This document shows, one piece after another, positions 1 to 9,877 of a stretch of DNA of 64,000 nucleotides. This stretch comes from Asticcacaulis sp. GTDB lineage: Bacteria; Pseudomonadota; Alphaproteobacteria; Caulobacterales; Caulobacteraceae. The first letter of the stretch is position 1, and each line of letters opens with the position of its first letter. Where the stretch lies: NCBI GenBank assembly GCA_024707255.1, contig JANQAC010000001.1, forward strand, positions 620,001-684,000, given 5' to 3'. The position numbers and the translations under genes are program-made. The notes below the pieces were generated by a model that saw only the letters and a list, made by a program, of their open reading frames with translations, searched no databases and had not been told where the DNA came from.

Positions 1-745
1 CCGCCACGCCTTCTGCGAAACCGATCGGGGCGTTAAGGCCGGTGCCGACGGCGGTGCCGCCCTGCGCCAGTTGCATCAGCTTCGGCAGGGTCTGGTTGAT
101 GCGCTCGATGCCGTTGGTCAGTTGCTGGGTATAGCCGCCAAATTCCTGGCCGAGGGTGAGCGGCGTCGCATCCTGCGTATGGGTGCGGCCGATCTTGATG
201 ATGTCCTTCCAGGCTTCCGCCTTGTCGTTCAGGGCGTTGCGCAGGGTTTGCAGGGCCGGCAGCAGGCGGTGGACGATCTCCTCGGCACAGGCGACGTGCA
301 TGGCGGTCGGATAGGTGTCGTTCGACGATTGCGACATATTGACATGGTCATTGGGGTGGACGGGCTTTTTCGTGCCCATCTCGCCGCCCAAAATCTCGAT
401 GGCGCGGTTCGAGATGACCTCGTTGGCGTTCATGTTCGACTGGGTGCCGGAACCGGTCTGCCAGACGACCAGCGGGAAGTGGTCGTCGAGCTTGCCTTCC
501 ATGACCTCATTGGCGGCCGTGATGATCGCCTGGCCGATGGCCGGATCGAGCTTGCCGAGCGCCATATTGGTTTCGGCGGCGGCGCGCTTGACGATGCCAA
601 GGGCGCGCACGATCGGCAAAGGCTGCTTTTCCCAGCCGATCTTGAAGTTGCCGAGCGAGCGCTGGGCCTGCGCGCCCCAATATTTGCCGTTATCGACCTC
701 GATCGGGCCAAAGGTATCGGTCTCTAGGCGGGTGGTCTTGGTCAT
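1..745 (-). CDS. fumC: Fumarate hydratase class II (N-terminal part, runs off window)
   Basis: Class II fumarase, which interconverts fumarate and malate in the cytoplasmic TCA cycle. The visible 248 residues begin [17 protein letters not shown] and carry family landmarks: the [13 protein letters not shown] block, [14 protein letters not shown] and [16 protein letters not shown]. The protein continues beyond base 1, so the catalytic GSSxMPxKxN loop is not visible. The usual family start is the ATG at 745, with GGAG nine bases upstream. The frame stays open upstream: an ATG at 883 with a better spaced GGAGGG would add 46 residues beginning [15 protein letters not shown]. Which start is used cannot be decided here. 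The identification is very secure. Confidence 0.95.
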   Translation of the reverse strand, partial: MTKTTRLETDTFGPIEVDNGKYWGAQAQRSLGNFKIGWEKQPLPIVRALGIVKRAAAETNMALGKLDPAIGQAIITAANEVMEGKLDDHFPLVVWQTGSGTQSNMNANEVISNRAIEILGGEMGTKKPVHPNDHVNMSQSSNDTYPTAMHVACAEEIVHRLLPALQTLRNALNDKAEAWKDIIKIGRTHTQDATPLTLGQEFGGYTQQLTNGIERINQTLPKLMQLAQGGTAVGTGLNAPIGFAEGVA

Positions 746-980
746 CTTGGGGGGCTCCGTGGGCGGTGTCGGATCGGATGGGCCGGCTTGAATGGTGGTG
801 TTGCTTTCCAATTCCGGCGTGAAACTGGTGGCGGTGATCCGTCGCTTTTTCTTCGAACCGGACAACCAGTCTAACAACCCCATAAAGCCCTCCATAACCG
901 GCAAAAAACGTGCGCCTATCCGTTATGTCCACAGGGCTTAAAGCGCAATGAATTTATGTAAAGCGGCGAATATTTTCCTC

Positions 981-1129
981 TTATACCTCCCCACCTTTGG
1001 TGGGGAGGGGGACCATGAGCGAAGCGAATGGTGGTGGGGTATCTTACTTTTTTGTAGAAGTAAGAAACCCCACCACCACGCCTCAAGAGAGGCGCGGTCC
1101 CCTCCCCGGCATAGCCGGGGAGGTATAAG
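981..1129. repeat. Paired-hairpin fold-back element, copy A
   Basis: A 149-bp intergenic inverted repeat. It starts TTATACCTCCCC and ends GGGGAGGTATAA. Each end holds its own small hairpin (CCCCACC/GGTGGGG and CCCCGGC/GCCGGGG). The interior also pairs: GGTGGTGGGGTATCTTACTT against AAGTAAGAAACCCCACCACC. The same architecture recurs at 38232-38400, and a right-hand half at 60886-60982. It fits a REP-doublet or MITE-like element. It has no coding capacity I would defend. Confidence 0.85.
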
Positions 1130-1208
1130 ACCGGCATTCTCTGGCAGTAGCGTGACGTTAGCCGGCAAATCTGTGTAATCTGGTGATTGTTCTCTTAAGG
1201 CAAAGTCA

Positions 1209-1688
1209 ATGGGTCTAAAATTTAGTGCCGAAAAAAGGCGAGGCTGGGCCGGTCTCTATCTCAGTCTAGCTGACTGGCCGGATCGCATTCGCGAGTGTCA
1301 TCGCTCATCCAACCGGATGCGGGATGAACTTACATTCTATCTATGCTTCTTCTCTCAGGCCTATGCGATCAGAGACTGGCTTGCCAAGCAAGGTATTATG
1401 AAGTCCCATGAAATCGACATGGCCATCGCCAGCAATGAAGCGATGAAAATTTGCCGCGATATATGCAACCGTTACAAGCACTACACTCTAACTAATCCAA
1501 GCATAGATGCAGATTGGTCCATTCAAAGACGAATTTCAGACCCTTTTCTTACCAACGAATGGGAATGGACAGTGATTGCCCATGACCACAATATAGCTTT
1601 ATGGGATTTAATGTTAGACTGTATTGGTTTTTGGGAAGCGCTAGTTGCAGCTTACGGGTTAGAGCCAGATTTCGACACGATAAGCTGA
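1209..1688 (+). CDS. Hypothetical protein, 159 aa
   Basis: Not recognised. The 159-residue protein is rich in Trp and Tyr (LADWPDRIREC, FYLCFFSQAYAIRDWLAKQG, DADWSIQRR, EWEWTVIAHDHNIALWDLM) and looks helical and soluble, with no signal peptide or membrane segment. The ATG at 1209 has an AAGG about eight bases upstream. Base composition is clearly lower in GC than its neighbours, and the gene sits alone between a fold-back element and the ABC exporter, so recent acquisition is plausible. No function is assigned. Confidence 0.6.
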   Translation: MGLKFSAEKRRGWAGLYLSLADWPDRIRECHRSSNRMRDELTFYLCFFSQAYAIRDWLAKQGIMKSHEIDMAIASNEAMKICRDICNRYKHYTLTNPSIDADWSIQRRISDPFLTNEWEWTVIAHDHNIALWDLMLDCIGFWEALVAAYGLEPDFDTIS

Positions 1689-1728
1689 AAACTTACAATT
1701 TTAATAAGTCACCGGCCACAAATCGTTA

Positions 1729-3586
1729 TCACACACTCTCCGCCAGAAAACCACCGGTCTGCCTGGCCCACAGCCTCGCATAGAGACCGCCTGCCACAAT
1801 CAATGCCTCATGCGTGCCGGTCTCGATAATGCGGCCGCCATCGATCACCACCAGCCGGTCCATGCGGGCGATGGTCGAGAGCCGGTGCGCAATGGCGATG
1901 ACCGTCTTGCCCTGCATCAGATCGAGCAAGCTTTCCTGGATCGCCGCCTCGACCTCGGAATCAAGCGCCGAGGTCGCCTCATCGAGCACCAATATCGGGG
2001 CGTTTTTCAGCAGCACCCGCGCGATGGCGATGCGCTGCCGCTGGCCACCGGAGAGCTTGACGCCGCGTTCACCGACATGGGCGTCATAGCCGGTGCGCCC
2101 CTGACCGTCATTCAGATCGGGGATAAAGCCCGCCGCATGGGCCCGCGCCGCCGCCCGGTCGATCTCCGCCTGTGAGGCGCCCGGCGAACCATAGGCGATA
2201 TTGTCGCGGATCGAGCGGTGCAGCAGCGAGGTATCCTGCGTCACCATGCCGATATGAGCACGCAAACTCTCCTGATTGACCCCGGCGATATCTTGGCCAT
2301 CAATGCGGATATGCCCGCTTTTCAGATCGTACAGGCGCAGGAACAGGTTGACGAGCGTCGACTTGCCGGCGCCGGAAGGCCCGACCAGACCGATCTTCTC
2401 CCCCGGCGCAATGGTCAGGCTAAAATCCTGTATCGCCGGCAGGTCGCCGTAAGAAAACCCGACATACTCGAAGCGGATTTCGCCCTGGCGCACTTCCAGC
2501 GCCGGCGCCGCTGCCACATCCACCACCGTATGCGGACGCGAAATGGTTTCGATGCCGTTCTGCACCGAGCCGATATTCTCGAAAAGGCTGGTCACCTGGA
2601 ACATCACCCAGTTCGACATGCTGATCAGCCGCTGCGTCAGCGCGCCGATCAGGGCGATAGCGCCGACCGTGATTAGCCCCTGGCTCCACAGCCAGATCGC
2701 CAGCGCCGCCATGATGATCAGGAGCAGGGCATTGATGACGGCGGTGCTGTTATCCAGCCCCGTGATCAGCCGTTCCTGCACCTGCCATTTGCGGCTGTTG
2801 GTCAGGAGCCCTTCGCGGACATAGTCATCCTCGTGGCGCGTGCCGGCGAAAAGCTTGACCGTCTGGATATTGGTGTAGGTATCGACAATGCGCCCGACAA
2901 GCGCCGAACGCGCCTCCGCCCCTTCGCTGGCGGCCACGCCAAGCTTCGGCACGAAAAAACGCGCAGACCAAACCATAGACGATGCTCCACACCACCAGCG
3001 GGATCACCAGCCGCCAGTCGGCCTGAAAGAACAGCACGATGGCGCTGCCGAAATAGATGACGACATACAGCAGGGTATCGCACAGGGTCGTCAGGGTATT
3101 GCGCACCGCCGAGGCGGTTTCGACGACCTTGGAGGCGACCCGCCCGGCATAGTCATTGGTGAAGAAACCGATCGATTGCCGCACCACATGGCGGTGCGAT
3201 TGCCAGCGGATCAGATTGGGGAAGTTGCTGGTGATGGCCTGGCGCAGGAACAAAGAATGGATAAAACCGATCACCGGCCAGGCGATGCCGATGATCACCG
3301 CCATGCGGATGAAATCAGTGCCATGCGCGCGCCACAGATCGGCGGGCTTCGTGTGGGTCAGGTAATCGACAATATCCGCCATGAAGCGGAACACCGCAAC
3401 CTCGGTAATCGTATAAAGAAAACCGGCGATCAGGATGGCCAGAAAGAGCGGCCAGGCCTGTTTGAGAAACTGCCAGAAGAAGGGCAGCAGCTTATCGGGC
3501 GGCGGGCCGTCTTCATGCGGGCCGAACGGATCGATCATCCGCTCGAAGCGGCTATAGAGGGCATTGATCAGGGACATGCCCTGCAT
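1729..3586 (-). CDS. ABC exporter, fused membrane and ATPase domains (one frameshift)
   Basis: A half-transporter of the MsbA/multidrug-exporter type, inner membrane, about 618 aa if repaired. Residues 1-250 hold the transmembrane domain (FLKQAWPLFLAILIAGFL, LLYVVIYFGSAIVLFF). The C-terminal half is the ATPase: Walker A GPSGAGKST, signature LSGGQRQRIA, Walker B ILVLDEATSALD and the H-loop IAHRLST. The reading frame breaks in a run of six T on the coding strand (plus positions 2954-2959). Removing one T joins YGLVCAFF to VPKLGVAASEGAEARS without loss. This looks like a homopolymer error rather than decay. The start at 3586 has GAGGT upstream; an ATG at 3577 is possible. The substrate is unknown. 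Confidence 0.85.
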
Positions 3587-3666
3587 ATGCGCTTACCTCA
3601 GGCAAAAAGAAACCCGCTAATCAATGCGGATAAATGGCATATATGAGTTCTATGCCGAACGTAAAT

Positions 3667-3814
3667 CCCCTCTCCCCACCTGTGGGGAGAGGGTTAGGGT
3701 GAGGGGCTTAAACGATCTGCCGCGCGTGATTTTGTTCGCTTTCATGCCCCTCACCCGGTCGCCTTCACTACGTTTGGCTCCCGTCCTCTCCCCATTGTCA
3801 TGGGGAGAGGGGAA
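3667..3814. repeat. Intergenic inverted repeat of the CCCCTCTCCCCA type
   Basis: Two GC-rich hairpins face each other: CCCCTCTCCCCACC/TGTGGGGAGAGGG followed by TTAGGGTGAGGGG, and further on CCCCTCACCC followed by CCTCTCCCCAttgtcaTGGGGAGAGGGG. The blocks GGGTGAGGGG and CCCCTCACCC are mutually complementary, so the whole 148 bp can fold. Short repeats of this sort are widespread between genes in Proteobacteria. It fills most of the gap between the ABC exporter and the histone-like gene. Confidence 0.8.
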
Positions 3815-3826
3815 GGTTTGAACCAC

Positions 3827-3860
3827 AAAAAGAAACCCCGCCGATGATACACCGACGGGG
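3827..3860 (-). terminator. Rho-independent terminator of the histone-like gene
   Basis: On the minus strand the hairpin CCCCGTCGGT-gtatc-ATCGGCGGGG (two G-T pairs) is followed by TTTCTTTTT. It lies about 40 bases past the stop of the Lys/Ala-rich gene. Confidence 0.8.
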
Positions 3861-3902
3861 CAACTTCAAACTTGCAGGTGCAGGGACTTGTCCCTGCGAA
3901 CC

Positions 3903-4679
3903 TTACTTTGCGCCGAAGAGGCGCGCCCAGAAACCGGGCTTCTTCTTGGCGGCGGTCGCCGTGCTGTTGGCAAAATCGCTGGCCTTTTGGGTCACCGAGG
4001 CGGTGACGTCATCGGCCTTCTTGGCGAGATCGTCGATCACCGGCTTGGCGGCTTCAACAGCATCATCGATCTTGTCCTTGGCGGCATCGACAGCGGCTTC
4101 GACCTTGGCGGCCGCGTCCTTAACGGCCGGGTCTGCGGCCGCCTTCAGATCGGCGACCTTTTCAGCCACATCGGCCTTGGCTTCGGCAGCCGCCGCTTTC
4201 ACGGTTTCAACAGCCTTGGTCACCTTGGCCTTGGCTTCGGTCACGGCCTTTTTGGCAGCCGGCTTCTTGGCCGCAGCGGCCTTGGCGGCAGGCGCGGCAA
4301 CCGCCTTGGTGGCCTTGGCCTTGGTGGTGGCGGCAGCGGTCTTCACGGCCTTGACGGCGGCTTCAGCCTTCTTCTCGACCTTCTTGGCTTCGGCAACGAC
4401 GGGTTTCTTGATATCGGCAACCATCGACTTGCTGGCGGCAGCGGCCTTCTTCGGCGCGGCATTGACGGCGGCGGCGGTCTTGGTCGCCGCGCTCTTGGTG
4501 GCGGCAACGGCCTTGGCCGGCGCGGCTTTCGCCGTGGCAACGGCCTTCTTGGCAGCCGGCTTTGCAGCAGCTACAGCCTTTTCGACCGGCGCCTTGCGCG
4601 CCAGGGTCTTTTTCACGCCGGCGTCAGCCGGGATGTCTTTATTTTCACCAGTCGTTGATTTTGTGGTAGCTCTCGCCAT
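3903..4679 (-). CDS. Lys/Ala-rich histone H1-like protein, 258 aa
   Basis: A low-complexity protein made almost entirely of Ala, Lys, Val, Pro and Thr, with repeated AAKPAAKKAVATAKAAPAKA-type blocks. It resembles eukaryotic histone H1 tails and bacterial AlgP/PhaF/H1-like proteins, which bind DNA or polyhydroxyalkanoate granules without sequence specificity. Residues about 150-240 turn acidic and more regular (ADVAEKVADLKAAADPAVKD), suggesting a long amphipathic helix. The C-terminus is a distinct aromatic-basic tail, KKKPGFWARLFGAK. It is a single-gene unit with its own terminator, divergent from prmA. DNA binding is inferred from composition only. Confidence 0.75.
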   Translation of the reverse strand: MARATTKSTTGENKDIPADAGVKKTLARKAPVEKAVAAAKPAAKKAVATAKAAPAKAVAATKSAATKTAAAVNAAPKKAAAASKSMVADIKKPVVAEAKKVEKKAEAAVKAVKTAAATTKAKATKAVAAPAAKAAAAKKPAAKKAVTEAKAKVTKAVETVKAAAAEAKADVAEKVADLKAAADPAVKDAAAKVEAAVDAAKDKIDDAVEAAKPVIDDLAKKADDVTASVTQKASDFANSTATAAKKKPGFWARLFGAK

Positions 4680-4796
4680 CGTCTGTCCTTAAATGCCCCG
4701 TTCAGGAGTGCGCAACCACCGCGCATTGAAGTGAAGTTACCCGAATCGGCTGATCAAATCAAATAGAGCCTATTCTTAATCTTATCGCAGAGCAAT

Positions 4797-5662
4797 ATGA
4801 CCTACAATCCGCAGCAAATCATCGCCCGTGGCCCCCGTCTAGTCTCGGAAAGCGCCGCCGAAGCCATTGATGGCGACGTTTTGCTGGAAGGCGCCACCTA
4901 TTCGATCCTGGAAGAGGACGAAGACCGCAATATCTGGCGCATCGACGCCTTCCCGACCACCGAGGAAGAAGATACGCGGCTTCAGGAAATCCTCAGCGGT
5001 TTTCCGGAACTGACGGTCACCGCCGATCAACTGGCCGATGCCGACTGGCTGGCCATGGCGCTTTCGGGCCTGCCGCCGGTACGCGCCGGACGTTTCTTCG
5101 TCTACGGCATCCATGATCGCGGCCGCGCACCGGATAACACCGTCAACCTGCGCATCGAAGCGGGCGCCGCCTTCGGCACTGGCCACCACGGCACCACGGT
5201 TGGCTGCTTGATCGCCTATAACGACCTGCTGAAATCGAAACGTTTCAATCGCGTGCTCGATGTCGGCGCCGGCACCGGTGTGCTGGCCATCGCCGCCGCC
5301 AAGACCGGCACCAAAATCGCGGTCGGCACCGATATCGATCCGGTGAGCGTGCGCATCTCCAATGAAAATGCCAAGCTCAACAAATGCCACGCGCGCTTTG
5401 TCTATGCCAATGGCCTCGATCACCGCCTGGTGCGTTCCGATGCGCCCTATGACCTGGTCTTCGCCAACATCCTGGCGCGCCCGCTGGTCGGCCTGTCCAT
5501 GGCCATCCGGGGGCGCTCAAGCCGAAGGGCCTGGTGATCCTCTCCGGCCTGCTGCGCACCCAGGAGCGCTTCGTGAAGGCGGCCTATCACAGCAAGGGCT
5601 TCCGAACCGTCCGCCGCATTCATCGTGATGCCTGGTGTACGCTCGTTATGCAGAAGGTCTGA
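4797..5662 (+). CDS. prmA: Ribosomal protein L11 methyltransferase (one frameshift)
   Basis: SAM-dependent methyltransferase that modifies ribosomal protein L11. The central catalytic core is clear: [12 protein letters not shown], the SAM-binding [33 protein letters not shown], and the NILARPL motif near residue 220. The frame then breaks in a run of five G (5509-5513). With one more G it reads on as [18 protein letters not shown] to the stop at 5660-5662, the normal C-terminus of the family. I treat it as an intact gene with a sequencing indel. It is divergent from the histone-like gene across a 117-bp spacer. Confidence 0.9.
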
Positions 5663-5667
5663 CTCTC

Positions 5668-5692
5668 TCCTCCCCTGCAAAGCGGGGGAGGA
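5668..5692. repeat. Short GC hairpin after prmA
   Basis: TCCTCCCC-tgcaaagc-GGGGGAGGA forms a stem of eight or nine pairs just after the prmA stop. It resembles the end hairpins of the larger fold-back elements, with a different loop. There is no T-run, so it is more likely a repeat remnant than an intrinsic terminator. Confidence 0.5.
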
Positions 5693-5830
5693 TCAATTGC
5701 CAAAAAACCACAGCCCACGGATAATTTTGAACACCGTTTTCTGAACGCTTGAAATTGTATGATTTTCCGGCAAAATAAATAAATCAAATAAAAGAAACCC
5801 GCCAAATGGGTTTTCACCGGGAGAGCGCCA

Positions 5831-6349
5831 ATGTTCATGCAAAAACTCATCACCGCCACACTTGCGTCCGCCGCCCTGCTGGCGGCCGTCCCCGCCATAG
5901 CCCAAGAGACCAAACAAGAGACCAAGCCGGCGCCCATGGTCATCTATGACGATGAGCTGAAAAACGACTGGCAGAACTGGAGTTGGGGCGTCACCCTGCA
6001 AATGTCCGTGCCCGCCGGACAGGTCAAGCCGATCAAGGTCGAAGGGACGCCGTGGTCGGCGCTGGACCTGCACCATTCGGCGATATCTACCAAGGGCTAT
6101 ACTAAGCTGACCTTCTATATCAACGGCGGCACCGACGGCGGCCAGCAACTGATGGTCAAGGTGAAAGCCCCCGGCGGCGTGGCGATCGAGTCCAACTATA
6201 CTATCGCGCCCAAGGTGAAGACCTGGGAAGTCGCCGAGGTGCCGCTGAAGGATATCGGCGCCGACGACAAGATGATCGAGGACGTCTTCATTCAGGGCGG
6301 CGCCGATGCCTACAAGCCCTATTACATCACCAAGATTCAGCTTGAGTAG
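5831..6349 (+). CDS. Exported protein with carbohydrate-binding-like beta-sandwich, 172 aa
   Basis: The N-terminus MFMQKLITATLASAALLAAVPAIAQE is a typical signal peptide, cleaved after AIA. The mature 145 residues alternate short beta-strand-like stretches with turns (VIYDDELKNDWQNWSWG, YTKLTFYINGGTDGGQQLMVKV, TWEVAEVPLKDIG). The W-x-N-W-S-W-G and FYINGG..GGQ patterns resemble jelly-roll modules appended to glycoside-active enzymes. A periplasmic or secreted ligand-binding role is an inference. The start has GGGAG eight bases upstream. It appears monocistronic. Confidence 0.65.
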   Translation: MFMQKLITATLASAALLAAVPAIAQETKQETKPAPMVIYDDELKNDWQNWSWGVTLQMSVPAGQVKPIKVEGTPWSALDLHHSAISTKGYTKLTFYINGGTDGGQQLMVKVKAPGGVAIESNYTIAPKVKTWEVAEVPLKDIGADDKMIEDVFIQGGADAYKPYYITKIQLE

Positions 6350-6352
6350 CCA

Positions 6353-6859
6353 TTAAAGATGACGGTGACGCTTTTGCCAGCGCTTGTACGTAAGATCGCG
6401 CCACCAGTCCACAATACTATCAACCGATGACGGCCCACCGCCTTCGTCGTGGTATTCGCCATCCCACATCTCAGGTTTTAGAGCATATTGAAAGGGCCAG
6501 ACGCGCTTGCGACTGCGCCCGCATATGTAGCACCACTCTGCATTTGGCCCGCCACGCCAGCGTCGATCTCGTATGGCAATGTGTGTCGTGCAGCGCGGAC
6601 ATCTCGCCGCAATGCCAATCAGCAACAGAAACGTGCCCGCAATGTGCAGCGCGGCTGCGACGACGTTGATGTCGCCCATGACCATACGTGCACCAAGCAT
6701 ACCGGCCGCCATAACCACCATCAGTCGCAATCTGCCTGATGCCGCAGGAAGCAGTATAGCCGGAAGAAGCAAAAACAACCAGGTAAGGCGGGAAGTTGAA
6801 AAAGCTACGAAAAGACCAAACATACCTGGAATGATGAAAAAAGCCGGATAGATGATCAT
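6353..6859 (-). CDS. Small membrane protein with cytosolic CxxC zinc-ribbon, 168 aa
   Basis: Residues 1-85 form three or four hydrophobic segments (FFIIPGMFGLFVAF, LFLLLPAILLPA, LMVVMAAGMLGARMV, ALHIAGTFLLLIGIA). They are followed by CPRC and, 23 residues later, CYIC: four cysteines that could bind zinc. The tail is charged and rich in Trp, Arg and His (WWRDLTYKRWQKRHRHL). No family was recognised. The gene converges with the exported protein at 5831, their stops four bases apart. The start at 6859 has GAGGGGG upstream. Confidence 0.6.
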   Translation of the reverse strand: MIIYPAFFIIPGMFGLFVAFSTSRLTWLFLLLPAILLPAASGRLRLMVVMAAGMLGARMVMGDINVVAAALHIAGTFLLLIGIAARCPRCTTHIAIRDRRWRGGPNAEWCYICGRSRKRVWPFQYALKPEMWDGEYHDEGGGPSSVDSIVDWWRDLTYKRWQKRHRHL

Positions 6860-6981
6860 GCTGCCCCCTCGTCCGCTTACGGCCCACGCCAGAATAGATC
6901 AGGTCATGACATATTGCCATTGAAAGCGATCGCCGCGCGCCTATAGTGCCGGGCGATAATTTCCATCGTTACGAGATTCCC

Positions 6982-8811
6982 ATGACCGCCGATTCCGCAC
7001 ATTTCCAGCATTTCGATGTCACCACCCAGCCGTCGCAGGGCGTGACCAACGTGGCCGCCCTGCGCGGTGAGATGCGGAAACTGGGGCTCGATGGTTTCAT
7101 CGTCCCCCACGAGGACGAGCACCAGAACGAATACCTGCCCGACGCCAATGAGCGCCTGGCCTGGGTTTCCGGCTTCACCGGCTCGGCCGGCGCGGCAATC
7201 ATCTTCATGGACCGCGCCATTCTCTTCGCCGATGGCCGCTATACCCTGCAATCGCGCGAACAGACCGATCCGTCTGTCTTTACAGTTGAGGATTTCAACG
7301 CCGGTTCGCTGGCCGATACGGTGGCGAAAGCCCCGCGCGGATCGGTCATCGGCTATGATGCCGGTCTCATCAGCCCGTTCAGCCTCAATGCCCTGCAAAC
7401 CGCCGCCGATGGTGCGGGCGTCACTCTGAAATCGGTCTCGCCCAATCCGCTGGATATCGCCTGGGGAAGTGCAAGGCCGGCCCAGCCCATGGCCCTGATC
7501 GTGCCGCAGCCGCTGGAATATGCCGGTGTCGCCTCGGCCGACAAGCGCGCGCACCTGGCCGCCACGCTGAAGGCGAACAACATCGCCGCCGCCCTGATCA
7601 CCGCGCCGTCCTCTCTGGCTTGGCTGTTCAATATCCGTGGCGGCGATGTCATCCGCTCGCCGCTGCCGCTGGGCCAGGCGATCCTGAAAAGCGACGGCTC
7701 GGCAGACCTGTTCATCGAACCGGCCAAAATCAGCGATGGCCTGCTGGAATGGCTCGGCAATGAGGTCAGCGTCGCCGGTCCCGGCGATGTCGTCCCGGCG
7801 TTGAAAGCCTTCGCCGGCCAAAGCGTGCTGATCGACGCCAATCTCTCCTCGGCCTACTGGCTGGAGTCTATAAAGACGGCCGGCGCCACGCCGCTGACCG
7901 CCGATGACCCCTGCCTGCTGCCGCGCGCCTGCAAGAACGATGTCGAGATCGCCGGCACCACCACCGCCCATATCCGCGATGGCGCGCTCCTGACCACCTT
8001 CCTGCACTGGCTGGCCACCGAAGCGCAGGAGACCCTGCCGACCGAGATCGAGGTGGCGCGGAAACTGGAGAGCATCCGGAAGGCCGGAAGCGATACCCGC
8101 GACCTGTCGTTCGACACCATTTCCGGCTTCGGCCCGCATGGCGCCCTGCCGCATTACAAGGTCAATGTGTCGAGCGACCTGAAGACGGCGAAAGGCAATC
8201 TGCTGCTGGTCGATTCAGGCGGCCAGTTCCTTGACGGCACCACCGATGTGACGCGCACCGTGGCGATGGGTGAGCCGACCGCCGAACACAAACGCATGTT
8301 CACCCTGGTGCTGAAGGGCCATATCGCCCTGGCCACGGTGAAATTCCCCGCCGGCACCACCGGCACGCATCTCGATGCCCTGGCGCGGCAGTTCCTGTGG
8401 GCCGAGGGCTTTGACTACGACCACGGCACTGGTCATGGCGTCGGCGTCTATCTCGGCGTCCACGAAGGGCCGCAGCGCATCGCCAAGGCACTAAACCGCT
8501 ATGCCCTTCAAACCGGCATGATCGTTTCCAATGAGCCGGGTTTCTATAAGGCCGGCGAATACGGCATCCGCATCGAGAACCTGCAATATGTCACCGAGGC
8601 GGAAATCCCCGCCGGCGGCGAACGGCCGATGCACCGCTTCGAGAACCTGACCTGGGCACCGATAGACCGCAAGCTGATCGACGTCGCCCTGCTCACCCCC
8701 GCCGAGCGCGCCTATATGGACAGCTACCATACTCGGGTTGTGGAACTGGTCGGCCCGCTGGTCTCCGATGAGGTACGCGGCTGGCTTATGGACGTGTGCG
8801 CGCCGTTGTAA
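6982..8811 (+). CDS. pepP: Xaa-Pro aminopeptidase (M24B), 609 aa
   Basis: Cytosolic metallopeptidase that removes an N-terminal residue preceding proline. The protein has two creatinase-like N-terminal domains (residues 1-310) and a pita-bread catalytic domain. The metal ligands are visible in order: the Asp of LLVDSGGQFLDGTTDVTRT, the His of DHGTGHGVGVYLGVHEGP and the Glu of VSNEPGFY and IRIENL. The roughly 600-residue length matches the long bacterial/eukaryotic aminopeptidase P form. I prefer the ATG at 6982 (MTADSAHFQ) to the upstream in-frame codon at 6946. Its last 75 bases recur, degraded, at 9796-9875. Confidence 0.9.
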   Translation: MTADSAHFQHFDVTTQPSQGVTNVAALRGEMRKLGLDGFIVPHEDEHQNEYLPDANERLAWVSGFTGSAGAAIIFMDRAILFADGRYTLQSREQTDPSVFTVEDFNAGSLADTVAKAPRGSVIGYDAGLISPFSLNALQTAADGAGVTLKSVSPNPLDIAWGSARPAQPMALIVPQPLEYAGVASADKRAHLAATLKANNIAAALITAPSSLAWLFNIRGGDVIRSPLPLGQAILKSDGSADLFIEPAKISDGLLEWLGNEVSVAGPGDVVPALKAFAGQSVLIDANLSSAYWLESIKTAGATPLTADDPCLLPRACKNDVEIAGTTTAHIRDGALLTTFLHWLATEAQETLPTEIEVARKLESIRKAGSDTRDLSFDTISGFGPHGALPHYKVNVSSDLKTAKGNLLLVDSGGQFLDGTTDVTRTVAMGEPTAEHKRMFTLVLKGHIALATVKFPAGTTGTHLDALARQFLWAEGFDYDHGTGHGVGVYLGVHEGPQRIAKALNRYALQTGMIVSNEPGFYKAGEYGIRIENLQYVTEAEIPAGGERPMHRFENLTWAPIDRKLIDVALLTPAERAYMDSYHTRVVELVGPLVSDEVRGWLMDVCAPL

Positions 8812-8813
8812 AA

Positions 8814-9877
<1,064 letters not shown>

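Noticed and set aside
981..1129. Minus- and plus-strand small frames within copy A of the repeat
   Set aside because: Both strands code similar Pro/Gly/His-rich peptides because the DNA is palindromic; no start signal or family.
3844..4692. Ala/Ser/Phe-rich plus-strand frames over 3844-4692
   Set aside because: These are complements of the repetitive Lys/Ala codons of the histone-like gene, which has a start, a terminator and a sensible family.
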